From the NCBI GenBank assembly GCA_032207245.1, contig CM063499.1, forward strand, positions 78,455,224-78,519,223: a stretch of DNA of 64,000 nucleotides, in the 5' to 3' direction. The stretch comes from Pardosa pseudoannulata (taxonomy: Eukaryota > Arthropoda > Arachnida > Araneae > Lycosidae). The translations under genes and the position numbers were made by a program. Positions 9,999 through 22,972 of this stretch are shown here, piece after piece. The notes beneath the pieces are model-generated. The model did not search any database and was not told the origin of the DNA. It was given only the letters and a program-made list of their open reading frames with translations. The first letter of the stretch is position 1, and each line of letters begins with the position of its first letter.

Positions 9999-11838
9999 GT
10001 AGGTCAAATTATTCTTTTTCTAAATTCTCTTTTGAGTCTTGTATTTTCTGTTTGTTATTTACTTTTCATCATATTTTAAAATTTCTCAAATTTTAAAGTT
10101 TGAGTAATTATCAGCTTATTAATTTTTAAATTTTGTTTTTGGAAGTAATTTTAAAGAGTCATTTTTACATTGTGAGATGTTAAAATAATTTTCTTTATAT
10201 TATGTGCTCTGTTGTTCTGTGATATCTTTTTTTAGTAAATACTAGCCAGAAAACCTTTATTCTTCGCAAATGATTTAGTGTATTTTTAATGTATAAATAT
10301 CAGTCTGTCAATTAAGCATTACCTGTATTAAGCTCATGCTTCATAAAGGTTAATTGATTGCTTTATAAATTTTCTGTCGTGCCAAGGATATAGTGAAAAA
10401 ATAATTTCTGTTGTTATGTGAGATTATTTTTCTTAAATTTTAAAAATCAAATGTTTTATAAATTAAATGTTGCTTGTTAGATAAATTAATCAAAATTTAA
10501 AACTTATGATACATAAATATTAGGAGGCAATTATTAATTTGTGTGTCTTTAGTAGTTATTTAATTGAATGTTTCTTAAAGAAGTATAAAATACTAAGCAT
10601 CAGTACAAAGTATTTTATTTGAAAAAGAAAAAGGAAGCTTATATTATCCACTTAAACGAGAGAAACTTTGTGTTAATAAATGAAATATTATATTAGCTAA
10701 AAAAAAAATGTTATGCAAAACATGTCTGACATGTTTTTTTAAGTCATTTTAAATGTGCTAATATTTAAGTTACATTTCATATAATAAGTATATAATTTTT
10801 TATTATGTGAGTTTTGCTTCTGTGATAAATTTTCATAACTGGTTAAATCAAAAAAGTTTTGAATAAACTATAAAAATGTTTTAATGTAAATATTTAAAAA
10901 AATGATTTACTCAAAATAAAGCATTTATTGTTTACCTATGTATATGATACATCTGTATATATATTTATATATATGGTTATGCTCTATGTATATCTTCTCT
11001 GTTTTTGTTGTTTATTTTAAATTTAATATTTAGCTAAGATTTATTCTTTAAGTTTTAAAACTCTATTGAAACAAATTTAAGTTATCTTAATGCAAAAAGA
11101 CTGTTTAGATATAAATGTATCATTAGCAGTACTTTGCATTTTATAGCTATTGTTTTGCTTTATTTATTTTTAATAAACATAAATTGATTTTTAAGAGTTT
11201 GCAGCAATAATCTCTCTGTACTGTTAATTAAGTTTTTTAGTTTTATTTTACTTTTGTTAAATTTGTTATGTTTATAGTTTTTTTTTTTAAATTAACATTT
11301 TATTTCTGTGAAGATTTTTTTTATGAATGTTTTGTGAATCAAATGAAAATGTTGAATATTATAAAAGTTTTTAGCTACTGTAGATAAAAATGGTAGCTTT
11401 TTCCCATTTAAGATGTATTTGTGGGTGTATAGTTCAAATGTATTGGGTCCAAGTTAAAAGAAAGTTTTAGTAGATGTATTCAATGTGTGTTTGAAACAAT
11501 GTGTAAGAAATGCTAATATGTAACTCAAGTATGTTTACAACTCTGATCTAATTCACTAACATTTCTTTTTATTATGAAATGATATATCTATTAGAGGTGG
11601 GCTATAAAATTTCCAATACATCATATTTTAATTTTTTTATATTTGTTCAATGGCTACTTATTCACTTTTGGTATTAACAGGAAATTTATGATACTTACTT
11701 TTAGGTCTATTTGTAATAGTAAGTTAATAATTTTCTCACAGGCAGTGGGGAATCATCTGCTTCTAGTTAATTAAATTATTACAAATTATAAAATTGAAAT
11801 CTTTAGCATCGTAGCATACTATATATATTTAAAGTATT
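9999..11838 (+). other. intron, no recognised element
   Basis: AT-rich intron sequence between the candidate cassette exon and the next transposon. Nothing recognisable was seen. Confidence 0.5.
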
Positions 11839-11843
11839 TCATT

Positions 11844-12646
11844 CAGGGTTCCCACAGTCCTGAAGAACTCCTTAATTTTTGCTTTCATTTTTAAGGGCCC
11901 TTAAAACTACTAAATTTTTGTCAAAGGTCCTTAAAAACTCCTTAATTTTTCAATTGGAACGCAATCAATTTCTCCATCGACAATATCCTTTGTCGTCAAG
12001 TGATTTCCTATCAGTTTTCTTATATGACAGTTTTTTCTTAGTTACTTATTTGACAAATAAATAATCTTTCGTATACTTAAAAGGTTTAAAGTATCAAGTC
12101 AGCTGCTCTTTCCTAATAGCTAACAGTCATGCAGATTTTAATTAAACGAAGCATGGAGGATGGGGGTTTGCAGACATTTTAGTGACTTATGGAAGTTTAA
12201 TTTTCCTTGCATTGAATGTAATAGAAAAGTCTGAAACTTTCTTCTTTTCCAGGCAATGTCTGGTATAATCAGATAGTATGTATATATCTATATCAGAGTC
12301 ATTTTTTAAACCCTCAGAAAATACTGTTTATAATATTGTTTTTATTCACAATTTATTTTTAGTTTGATCACTCAAAAAACTTTAAATGTTCATTTTTCAA
12401 AATTAGTTTTTGTCAAATAGATTTATCTTACATTAATTTTTAGGAATTTTTAAAAACTTAATTCTGAAATATTGTAGGGAATTTATTGAAAATCCCTTGT
12501 CTGGTTCATAATCATTAAAATATGTTCTGGTTTATGTCGTTATGTCTTATATTTCAAGTAGTTCCTTATAAAAAATTACTTTCGTCCTTAGAAAGTCCTT
12601 AAAAAGTCTATATAATTTTTGTTCTGGAAAAAGAGCGGGAACCCTG
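11844..12646. mobile_element. GTCCTTAAAA-family DNA element, copy 2 (complete)
   Basis: Ends CAGGGTTCCCACAGTCCT and AAAAGAGCGGGAACCCTG (inverted). Flanked by TCATT at 11839-11843 and 12647-12651, a 5-bp duplication. Non-coding, 803 bp; a short frame at 11879-12064 is not conserved as protein. Confidence 0.8.
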
Positions 12647-12690
12647 TCATTCCTTTGCATCTTGTACTTATTAAGTTTTAGTGTACTATT

Positions 12691-14150
12691 CAGGGTTGTA
12701 ATTTTAATTGGTCAAAATTGATTTTGACCAGGATACTGGATAAAAGTGGTTTTAACTGTCCAAAACTGGTTGGCTTAGTTATATAAATGGTCTTAATTTT
12801 AATATATTTTGGCAATGAAAAGTAATTTAATGTAATAAAAGTATCAGCACAGTTAAAAAATATTACACTGACTAGTTTACGGGGCTTATTAGAGAAATTG
12901 ATCCTATCCTTTTTGCCTGTGATTGCATTTCAAACAGAATCTTTATCATGTCTAAAATACTATTTCTCTGAAAGTGTTAACCATACATTTTGACCTGATG
13001 TCTCATGGGCAATAATGAAGACGTTTAAAGGCATTAATATGAAATTTGTTGAATTCACATAACATCTAATGAACTTTATCAAAAGAAACACTATCCTTAA
13101 AAAGTTTAAAATGATCTCAAAATAAATTACAAAACTGGCTTAAATTTAGATACAACCATAAAATTTGTTACTTGTAATTATTTTTTAAATTTAACACAAA
13201 TTACTTGTGTATAAGAGAGTTTGTGTAATAAAATAATAAAAACATGTATGTTGTGTTGCTATGCTATTTATTTTATAACATTTTTTAAAATTTGATATTT
13301 GCTGGTCTGATATTATTTATAACTAGCATATAGCCCATCATATGACGGGATCAGTAAAATTTTAAATTTTCCAAAATTGTAAACTACCCTATGAGGCAGG
13401 TAAAAGAAATGGTTTGTTGTTTGGATGAGAATTATCTTGCAACAAAAAATAATCTGTGATTCAGTTTAAAATTATCCCATATGTACCTAATCTATTATTT
13501 AAGCCAAATAGAAAATTATTGACGTCATATCTAAGTTTAGCGATTAAACGTATGAAAATACTGCTGACGATATTTAAATAATTTAAAATAAGAAATGATT
13601 CAATGAGATGGTTAAAGGAATGACGTCATAATGCTAGAAAAATGTTATTTTTACCTATTTATTATGGGATAAATTTAATCGCCTGCTCTTAACCGGGGAA
13701 AATAGGACTTTAAATAATGGGTTTAAAAGCTCGATAAGAGGGGAAGGGGTCGATTTCAAACGTTTTAAAGAAGGCAGTATTTTTTGCTGTGATATGAAGC
13801 ATATTTCTACCAATTTATTTTAGAATCGGATCTATAGTTTAGGAGAAGATAAACATTACTCTCTTTGAATTTTGCTAACTATGGATGCCTCTATCCAAAT
13901 TCAGGTCCAACCGCTTCATAAAATCGACGACAGACATACAAATAACTTAGGCTATTATTATATAGGGGATATGTCATTTTCAATAAATGCTAACTTAGTT
14001 TTAACATATGCTACTAAAATATATTTGATTGGCATTCAATAAATTATAGAAAGTTAATATCAGTCGTCAAAACTGGTCAAAATTGATATTGACCAGGATG
14101 GTTAAAACCACTTGTTTAAACTACCCAAGGTTAAAACTGAGACAACCTAG
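12691..14150. mobile_element. hAT-like element with GGTCAAAATTGAT ends, interrupted
   Basis: Left end CAGGGTTGTAATTTT, right end ACAACCTAG; near-perfect 8-bp duplication GTACTATT / GTGCTATT at 12683-12690 and 14151-14158. GGTCAAAATTGAT...TTGACCAGGAT occurs near both ends. Two 5'-truncated relatives lie at 59300-59970 and 61711-62374. Interrupted by another element at 13323-13972. Confidence 0.65.
13323..13972 (+). mobile_element. non-LTR/SINE-like element nested in hAT copy
   Basis: Starts with a GC-richer palindromic head (CCCATCATATGACGGG) and ends with GGTCCAACCGCTTC, GACAGACATACA and TTAGGCTATTATTATATAGG. That resembles the 3' tails of RTE-like non-LTR elements in arthropods (inference). 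A partial copy is at 58847-59096. No reverse transcriptase was seen. Confidence 0.5.
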
Positions 14151-14448
14151 GTGCTATTTAGTTTTTTATAAGGCCTTTGACAGGTTTTTTAAATTTTTTA
14201 TTTTAGTTGTTAATTGCAACTGTTGCTGATATCTTTAAAAAAATAAATGATTTTTCTTGTTGTATTAAATTTTCAATTAAATTTTACGTTAGTCCATTAA
14301 TGCCTAAAATATTTCTGTCAAATATATACTGTGAATATCATAATTCTAAATTAATATGGACTGCACAAAGTTAAAAAAAAGGTGAAACAACAAGCAACTT
14401 TCAATATTTCAGCCTGCACTTTTTAGTAACCATTTTAATCACCGTAGG

Positions 14449-14454
<6 letters not shown>

Positions 14455-14506
<52 letters not shown>
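14455..14506. repeat. (TA)n microsatellite
   Basis: About 26 uninterrupted TA units. Confidence 0.95.
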
Positions 14507-14510
<4 letters not shown>

Positions 14511-16113
14511 CTAAAGAGATTTATTTGGTTTTACCAGTAAACACAGTTCTGTAAAATAAAGCCTTATAATAAATCTATGTATGTCATAATATCTGTCAAT
14601 AGGCCTTTTAAAAAATTAAGGTCAAAATTATAAATAATAGTAGGTATTTAAAAATTCAGTACATTATTTATAAAATTGTCCACTGTTGAGGAGAAAAAAA
14701 AAAAGAGAGAGAGAGAGAAGAGTTCAATCCAAGAAAGCAAAAATCTGGGCTTAGTTAGTCAAACTTTATTTTTATGTTTGCCATGTATTTAAAGTAGTAA
14801 AAGTATTTTGTTTTGAAATTAATATTTTTATCATTCGAGTTATTGTGATTTAGATTTAACAATTTTGTAAATGGGAAAAAGTTTTCTTTAATAATATTTT
14901 AAAGTAATTACTTTGGTAATTAATAGTTTGCTTCGTTTAATGTTATTTTCTTATCAAATTTACAATCCAAATCATCAAAACTACACATAAATTTCTTTTT
15001 AATAAAATAGTTTAAATTAACTTCTGCCCACCTCTATGCAAATTATGAAGTAATTATTTATATTAAGAGGATAGTCCCTTTTAACATTTTTATTTAATGT
15101 AAGTTCCTGTTTTAGAACTTAATGGTATTTTTAGTATAAATTCATCCATAGGTAATAATGCTCGTTAGCTCTAATTTCTTTGCTTTCTTTATCCTATTTT
15201 ATTTAAATGAAAGTACAAATATTTTAATCAAAATACTCGTTAGAATTGTTGCATGATTTGATGTATCATTGATACTGATATTTGATATTAATAAATTTTT
15301 AATATGTAAGTTGTCTTTATGTGGTGAATTGCATTAATTAACTTATTAACCTTCCTACTGCATTAAATAACTTCATGTTATGCATTTAATTTGATAAATC
15401 AATTGAATATTATTGTGTAAAGAATTAAATAAAATTTTTTTAACTGGATTTGTTATTTAATGCCTTCATCACATAATTCAGACATTCATTTATTTTTGGC
15501 TAGCATCTCATACATATTTTAATAACAATATATTACATAATTTAGTTCTTATTTTAAGTTGCCTTTATTTATTAAATAATTATGAGTTAAGCATTTTCAT
15601 ATTTACTTTTATGATTTTTAGAAATTTTATTTATTTTGTTGTATGATTTCAGTTGTAAATAAAAAAAGAAGTATTACAAGAGTTTTCTAATTGGTTTTTA
15701 GAGGCTTAATATTGTGTTAAAATGTTCGTTTCTATTCATAGCTGAATTTTAAATTTGTTAATTGAAGTATTTATTTTTTCTTATAATTTCAAGCTGTTGT
15801 GTATAGTTTAAACACTCTTTATTCAGGTATTCACTTTAATTTTGATTTTTGAATTTTTTTTATTACACTAAAAACAAAAAAACTGAAGAAAATCTGTGAA
15901 AACTGGAAAACACTTGGTACAAAAAAAAGAAAAAAAAATTCTTACACTGTATTACATTTGATGGTTTTTAGTGCATTCAGAGTAGGGATCTAGTTTATCT
16001 GAAAATTCAGGCATTTATGAAGTATCTATAAAATATCAATATAATATGACAAAACTTTAATTTGTGTAAAGCACTGTACATTGGCAAAACAGTTAAGGTG
16101 CTGGCTTTATGTG

Positions 16114-16145
16114 CTAAAGTCTAAATATCTAAATTTAGACTTTAG
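16114..16145. repeat. 13-bp perfect hairpin
   Basis: Arms CTAAAGTCTAAAT (16114-16126) and ATTTAGACTTTAG (16133-16145), 6-nt loop. Confidence 0.75.
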
Positions 16146-16679
16146 ACTTTGATTTCTAAATTTAGACTTAAAAATCTAAATTTCTCTGCTAATATAATCA
16201 TTTTTAGTTTTTTAAATCAGTTTGAATTAGTAAGTCTATGTATAGCTGTATAACCAAAATGTGTAGCTCTCCAAATCAAATTATTTATAGCATGGTTAAA
16301 TTAATATATATCAAGGGAGGGAGAAATTATTTTGATAGCTGTGGTTCTAAAACATTTTGAGAATCTTTTTTTCTATAAATACTTATGTATGCTAAACAAA
16401 CTTTTCTTAAACTTTTATGTTATAAAAAATGTCTAATTTTTTTCAAGAAACTTTTGTTTGTTATACAATTTTTTTTATTATAGTTTGATTGCAACAACTT
16501 CAAAATACTAAGTCTTTCATTGAAAATAAATAAAATTTCCTTGTGAGGGAAAGTTTAGTCATAATTATGTTTTTTAACAAGGATATTCATTTATTTTTGG
16601 CTAGCACCTCATACAAAGTTTTTTTTTTTTTTTTTTTTTTTAATTTGCTTTTAGTTAAAATACATTTTAAGGCTGACTA

Positions 16680-16862
16680 CTATTCTAAAATGATTTGTAT
16701 AATAGAAATTTTTTCTTTGCTACATATCACAAAATATTTTATTTCTATTTTTTTTCAGCAGACTAGGTTATGTATTTTGCTATGCAAAGTTTAAAGTTTT
16801 TTTTTCTGTATTTTGAAATCTTATCTCAAAATTATAATTTTTTTTCTAATTAAAAGAAGTAA
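16680..16862. repeat. diverged intronic duplicate, copy 1
   Basis: Shares ordered blocks with 17565-17735: TTTGCTACATATCA/CAAAATATTTT, CTATTTTT, AGAC-AGGT, TATTTTGAAATCTTATC, AAAGAAG. Duplicated intron segment; origin unknown. Confidence 0.5.
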
Positions 16863-17564
16863 TATGGTGGTTTTTGTCTTAAATATTTATATCCTCAAGT
16901 TAAATACTGAAGTGTTGAATTAAGCCTTTTTTAGTTATCCTGATTATTGTGTTTGCAGTGTGATGTGAGAGTTTGATTGCATTTTAAAAAGAAACGTTAC
17001 TGGACATTTCACATTTCCTATTAATTTAATTCAGATTTTATAGGCTATTTTGTAGTATTTTGTTTTGACACGTTTAATTACTAGCTGAATTTGTAGGATA
17101 GTTATAAAATAATTTTGCTCCAATAATAATACAATTTTTAAAAAGTCTGAAATTTTTGCTAAATGTGTTTTTAAAAAGTAAAATACTTAATTATCTTATC
17201 TCATAATTAACCTTGAATGCTTATAATTTTGGTTTTAGAACTACTGTTATATGAAATTATTATCTCTTAAAGTAAATACTTCTTAGCTTCCTTTTTAAAT
17301 AAGTTCTTGGGGAAATTAGTATTACTTGTGAGGTATAATGAAAAAAAAATTAACTTACACACCAGTTTTTAGTGTTGTAACCATCCAAATAAACATCTTA
17401 TATAATTTTAAATTTAGAAGCATATCATATGTAGGTAAAATAGAACATTATATGTATTGAGAACAGTAACATTTACATAAAATGCTTTGAGAAAGACACA
17501 CTCATATATTTAAATAAGGATAAACAGTCTCTTTTTTTGAAACAAATATTATGTCTGGTTATTC

Positions 17565-17735
17565 TTCTAAAATTATTTTTGTAACATAAATGATTCTTCC
17601 TTTGCTACACATCATAAAATATTTTTTTCTATTTTTAAATAGACAAGGTGTTTTATTTTGTTATTCAAGTTTTATGTATTTTGAAATCTTATCACAAGTT
17701 ATAATTTTTTTTTACAAATATTAAAAGAAGCATTA
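17565..17735. repeat. diverged intronic duplicate, copy 2
   Basis: See the paired segment at 16680-16862; same block order and orientation, about 880 bp downstream. Confidence 0.5.
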
Positions 17736-17910
17736 TTATTTATTTCATGTTTATAAAAAGTTAAATAATTCTATAAAAAATTATCTTTTATCTTTGTGAA
17801 AGTCACTAATAATTATTGATTATACGATTTTATGGTCGAAATTACATTTTCGAAGGATTGAGTTTAAAATATTAAGTTTCTCCCACTATTCTGTTGCTAA
17901 TGTCATCAGT

Positions 17911-18430
17911 ACTTAGGTCTGCTTTACCCATAAAATTACTGTTTAAATAATTGGCCTTTTCCCTGTAAAAATGTTGATACAAATTTCTTTTCGTTATCTA
18001 TTCAGAGGTTATTTTGAATGGAGATTTGTCTGTAATTTCTGATTTTTCTGCTTTCTGAAGTTTGGGGTTCCAGATTTTTATGTATACTTAGGTCTGCTTT
18101 ACCTATCAAATTACTGTTTAAATAATTGGCCTTCTCCCTGTAAAAATGTTGATACAAATTTCTTTTCGTTACCTATTCAGAGGTTATTTTGACTAGAGAT
18201 TTGTCTATTTTCTGATTTTTCTGCTTTCTGAAGTTTGGGGTTCCAGATTTTTATGTATACTTAGGTCTGCTTTACCCATAAAATTACTGTTTAAATAATT
18301 GGCCTTCTCCCTGTAAAAATGTTGATACAAATTTCTTTTCGTTACCTATTCAGAGGTGATTTTGACTGGAGATTTGTCTATTTTCTGATTTTTCTGCTTT
18401 CTGAAGTTTGGGGTTCCAGATTTTTATGGA
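17911..18430. repeat. tandem array, three units of about 174 bp
   Basis: Units start at 17911, 18086 and 18259 with ACTTAGGTCTGCTTTACC and end GGGGTTCCAGATTTTTATG. Differences between units are few, mainly in GTTA(T/C)CTATTCAGAGGT(T/G)A, so the expansion is recent. Lies in the DPF intron. Confidence 0.95.
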
Positions 18431-19691
18431 TGCATGTATAATTAGGTTATATTAGGTATTTTTTCAAATTATGCCGATTTTTTGTTGTACAGTAGTTTTC
18501 AGGATTTTTGTTGTCAGGTTATAATCAACTTTGCCTTTTGTAGTAATATATCTTGTGAAATTCTTAAAGAATGACTTTTAAAATTATAAATTAAAGCTCA
18601 TATCTTAGCTTTTATGCTAAATTTAAAAAGAATAACAACAAAATGTAATTATATTTCATAAAGTTTTTTGCTTTTTGTTCATATTTTTTTAAAAGTGTTC
18701 TCTTATGTAATAATTTTGATTGGACCAATTTGGTAGGTAATAGTCACAAATATTATTTTTATAGGTGGGAAAAAGATGCATTGCATTAACATATAAACAT
18801 TTTTTATTTATTTTATTTTTTTCTGGGGTCAAAGTATGCATAAAGTAGAAACCAATTAATTTATCTTTTGGGAGGAATTAAAACTGAATGCTTTAAATTT
18901 GCATTTTTATGTGCATATCAAAATTTTTTTTGCTTGCAAAATGTATTTGTTTCATTTGTAATTCTCAAGTTAAATTATTGTTTCATAGGATTTGTGTTTT
19001 TGGAACAAATGATTATGAAAAGAGTATTATTAAAATCCAATATTATGCACATAGTATTTTTATTGTTAATGAAAATAATCTTGTATTAGGTTATGAGTTA
19101 TTAATTTTGATAGTTTCAGAATGAATATTGTTACTAAATCATGTAATTTCATAAATCTTAATGAATTTAACAGTGCAATAAATATTAACTATTGATTAAT
19201 TTGTTTAATTACTCTCTTACCTTTTGTTTTCTTTATAAATTTTGAGTTCATAAGATAAACTATTCCGGATTTTTAAATTTGAATATTTCAGTTTTTTAAT
19301 CTTGCTTGAAGAGTTCTAGAATGTTTTATATTCATAGAAACAGATATTGGTATACATAATTGATTTGTTATGTCATACTTATTTTTTATGCACACTATTA
19401 ATTTTGTGTAGTAACTGGCGTTATGTTTAAATTTCCATTGATTGAAGAAAGTTTTTGATAAATGTGTGTGTATATATATATATATATTTATATTTTGTAT
19501 ATATATATATATATATTGAATTTAGTTTAAAGAAATTTAAATGCTTAATTTTTGGTTGATTTTGGTAAATAACTTTTAATTTGTTTGATGAATTTCAGTA
19601 TGTAAATATAAATGTGCATTCTTTTCTTGACTTTTTATTTTTGAAACAGTGTAAATACTTTGAATTATATTTTTCGCATTTTTATTCACAG
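18431..19691 (+). other. intron, no recognised element
   Basis: AT-rich intron up to the exon acceptor; imperfect TA tracts at about 19469-19515. Overlapping short frames at 18868-19124 are AT-rich chance frames. Confidence 0.5.
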
Positions 19692-19761
19692 AGCAGCAGA
19701 GGAAGGAAACGTGCTGATCGTTATGACTACACAGACTTGGAGAAACCTTATGTCTGTGAAA
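19692..19761 (+). CDS. DPF gene exon b: basic stretch and first C2H2 cysteine
   Basis: Acceptor tattcacag, donor gtaagt (19762, consensus). Starts in phase 0, matching the end of the exon at 5476-5684, and ends with one base of a split Ile codon. The 70 nt encode SSRGRKRADRYDYTDLEKP followed by YVCE. The KRxxxR stretch extends the nuclear-localisation region; the Cys is the first zinc ligand of the C2H2 finger completed by the next exon. In vertebrate DPF proteins the same position reads DKPYACDICGKRY. Confidence 0.93.
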
Positions 19762-21227
19762 GTAAGTCTTGTCAAAAAATTTTGACCAGAAAATGCATAT
19801 TGCCTTTGTTTATCAAGCGTTATAAAAGTATTTCTTAAGTGAGATTTAATTCTTTAATGTATGATATTATTTATCTGATTTCCAGTATTAATATTCATTT
19901 ATTTAAAGCTCTATTACTGCACTTTCTCTATTCTTCCATAATTGCTGCTGCTTTGCTCAGATTAATTTAACATGCATAATGAAAAGTGCTTTATGACACA
20001 GAATTCTACAAAGGGAAATATTTAATAAGTAAATGCACAAATTATAAGGGAATTGTTTTCATTAATATTTTTAAAATATTTAAATATGCTTTTAAATGTT
20101 AACATAGTGCAAAGAATTTTTAAATGGGGCCATTTTACATTTGGGAAGTTTTTTATTATTGAATGGTAGTTTTTATTATATTCTACTGCTTTGTTTAGTA
20201 ATATACGAGTTAATCTCATGTATGTATTGTTTATTCATTTACATTTAAGTACGATTTTCAAACTTCGCTTCATTGCATTTATTTATTTAATTGAATGCTT
20301 ATACATTTTAAATTATTTTTCCCCCTACATAAGTTTGTAAGCTGACAATTTATCTAAATGAATCTTGTGACGTTAGCTGCTAATCATGATATATTGATTT
20401 AAACAAAAATACTTAGCAGTCAACATATTATATAGTGAAATACACAGGTAGTGGGATCAGTAGTGCAGGAAAATCAACTTGCTATGTTGGTCACCTATGA
20501 CTATTCCCCAAGCCCCCCCCCCCCCATGGCAAATTATGTGTTAAAGTGAACAACATAGTTTAAAACTGTATTGAACCATACTTAATCCAGTCGTTTCTAG
20601 GATTTTCCTTTACTTATTATTAATTTTATCGTTTGATGTATTTTTAATTGATTTTTGAATTTGATTCAAATGTTTTTTTTCTTTTAGTTCTGAAGATTTT
20701 TTTATAATATTTAACTTTTTTTTTTTCAAGAAGTGAAATTTGTTTAGAAAAACATTTAAAGTTGTCTTATGGATAAATCTTTAAGAAGTTACATTTTGAT
20801 CTTATCTTTCATTGTCATATGTAGATAACCATTCAATCATTTAACTCTTTTTTTAGCATAAAATTATCATTCTCATGTGTGTTTAAATTAGATTTCTCTT
20901 TTTTAATCTATTAATTCAAGACAGATATGTTTTAAAGCATAAAATTTTTATTAACTTTGTGCTTTTGAATTTTTCTTTTACTTGCATATTTTCCAACATT
21001 GGTCATTATCTTATAAATAGTACTTGCACTAGAATAGGTGTGGCATTGCAAAAATATGTATACATATATACATTCAAATGTGTATAAACACACATATATA
21101 TGTATATAACAAAGTGAATTTAAGAATTGTAGAAAAAACTGTAAAGATGAATCAAGTTAAATTTAAAATTTTTTATCTATTTTTGAAGATCCATCAGACA
21201 CTGCAGCACTAGGGCAGAATAATAAAT
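19762..21227 (+). other. intron, no recognised element
   Basis: AT-rich. The only feature is a run of 13 C at about 20512-20525 and CA/TA-rich sequence around 21055-21110. Confidence 0.5.
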
Positions 21228-21235
21228 GCTTAGAC

Positions 21236-21717
21236 CAGGGATAGGTGAACTACGGCCCACCGGAATATTTATCCAACCTACGGATAGAATTTTAAGTTGC
21301 CAGTCCGAGGCAAATTAAAAGAAATATATATTTTTACATTATATATCCATCTTCTTTTCTACTCTGCTTAAATATTATATCCTAAATTAATTATCTTATG
21401 CCTAGAAGATCAGTGGTATATTTGCTTCTTATATGTGAACAAGTGTTTTCAACTTTGAACCTGAGAAAGTACTATTTCAAAAGTAGACTGACAGATAAGC
21501 CTTTAGCATCGTTCCTTAAAATCAGTGCATCTTGCTTCGAACCTCAGTATAAGGAACTTTTAAAAATGAAATTGCAATTTTATTTATCTCATTAACGTAT
21601 TTAAACCGTCAGGTACTTATATATTGTTCTTAAAATTTTAGAAAAATTTATCTTGGCTTGCCAATCTTATTTTCTTTCGATTTTTGGCCTACAGCCTGAA
21701 AAGTTTATCTATCTCCG
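21236..21717 (+). mobile_element. hAT MITE retaining transposase 3' end, copy 2
   Basis: CAGGGATAGGTGAACTACGG ... GTTTATCTATCTCCG, with exact 8-bp duplication GCTTAGAC at 21228-21235 and 21718-21725. Same family as 4104-4564. Confidence 0.9.
21398..21595 (+). pseudogene. hAT transposase C-terminal fragment
   Basis: Open frame to TAA 21593-21595, with EQVFSTLNLRKYYFKSRLTD and later EPQYKELLKMKLQ, the same hAT dimerisation C terminus as at 4281-4442. The frame is still open in both copies although neither can encode an enzyme. Upstream catalytic parts are absent. Confidence 0.75.
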
Positions 21718-21725
21718 GCTTAGAC

Positions 21726-22524
21726 AGTCATAGCGAAATCATCTGTATTATCCAAAAAAGACATCCATTTTAATTTTACCAACTGTGCAACATGTGTCAT
21801 GCTCAAAGCACGGCCATATACAGGGAAAAAAAGAAGGGCTCCAATATATATATATTCCTAAAAAATGTGATGATCTGACATTAAAACCTGTACACTACAA
21901 ATGTGATCTTGCAGTCCAGGCCTAGGTTTTACGTGCACTAAATAAATTTTACCAAATTCAGGTGAAAAATGAAGTTAAAATTTGAAATTAGAGTTCAATA
22001 ATTTATCATGCTCTTTTTTATCACTGCACTCAAACACACACACACATATATAATTGTACAGTCTTTTTGCACACATTCCATAGTAACCTATATTTATAAT
22101 TCTTAAAGTATGCAAACATTTAATGAAACAATATTTATTATATCGCATATATACAGGTTAGAAAGAGAAAAAGATGTTATTAAATACCACTTCAATTATA
22201 TTTTAATATTATCTAAATTACTGATTTATGTAACAACTTTTAACATGCACATTTTGCTCTTTTCAATTCATCCATATTAATAACAGTCCATTTTTTACTT
22301 TATAATTAACAGTGTGTTTATGTTTATTATTGATCTTATAGTATGATATTTTTTTCTTAACAGTACTAAATAGTTTCTGTATTGCAGCATTATTGTGTAT
22401 CAACAGTAGTACTGATAACATAATTTTAGGCAATTATGTACATATGGAATGCAACTGAATACAATCAATATTGAATGGAACATTTTAATTTGCCGTTTAA
22501 CAAAATTCAGATAGTTGTAACTCA
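21726..22524 (+). other. intron, no recognised element
   Basis: AT-rich, slightly richer in GC around 21780-21920. No element ends or exons recognised. Confidence 0.45.
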
Positions 22525-22809
22525 AGGTATTTTTGGAATACTGAGCAGTTACAGTTCTGACAAAGAGTAATTCAAAATAAATGAATATTATAGGGTTATT
22601 AGGTATTTTTGGAATACTGAGCAGTTACAGTTCTGACAAAGAGTAATTCAAAATAAATGAATATTATAGGGTTATTAGGTATTTTTGGAATACTGAGCAG
22701 TTACAGTTCTGACAAAGAGTAATTCAAAATAAATGAATATTATAGGGTTTTTAGGTATTTTTGGAATACTGAGCAGTTACAGTTCTGACAAAGAGTAATT
22801 CAAAATTAA
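22525..22809. repeat. tandem array, 3.75 units of 76 bp
   Basis: Unit starts AGGTATTTTTGGAATACTGA at 22525, 22601, 22677 and 22753; the units are almost identical and exactly 76 bp apart. Recent minisatellite in the DPF intron. Confidence 0.97.
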
Positions 22810-22972
22810 TGATTTTGTAGATACTTTTAAAAGTTGAATTTTTAATGTAGTTGGTATTTCAAACAAGCATAATCCAATATTCAAAATCATAATTTGAATA
22901 AATTACATTTTGTTAACAACATGATAGACTCAAACGTCTTTTAGTCTTCCAATTAAAAATAAATTATATATA

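Larger units (their letters stand above)
14507..17910 (+). other. intron with diverged internal repeats
   Basis: AT-rich intron. Holds a 13-bp perfect hairpin (16114-16145), a possible degenerate SINE head just before it (16091-16106, gttaaggtgctggc), and two diverged duplicate segments (16680-16862, 17565-17735). No exon was seen; a frame at 16543-16794 is poly-T derived. Confidence 0.5.

Noticed and set aside
17911..22809. CRISPR-like array
   Set aside because: The tandem units are contiguous repeats without unique spacers, in a eukaryotic intron.
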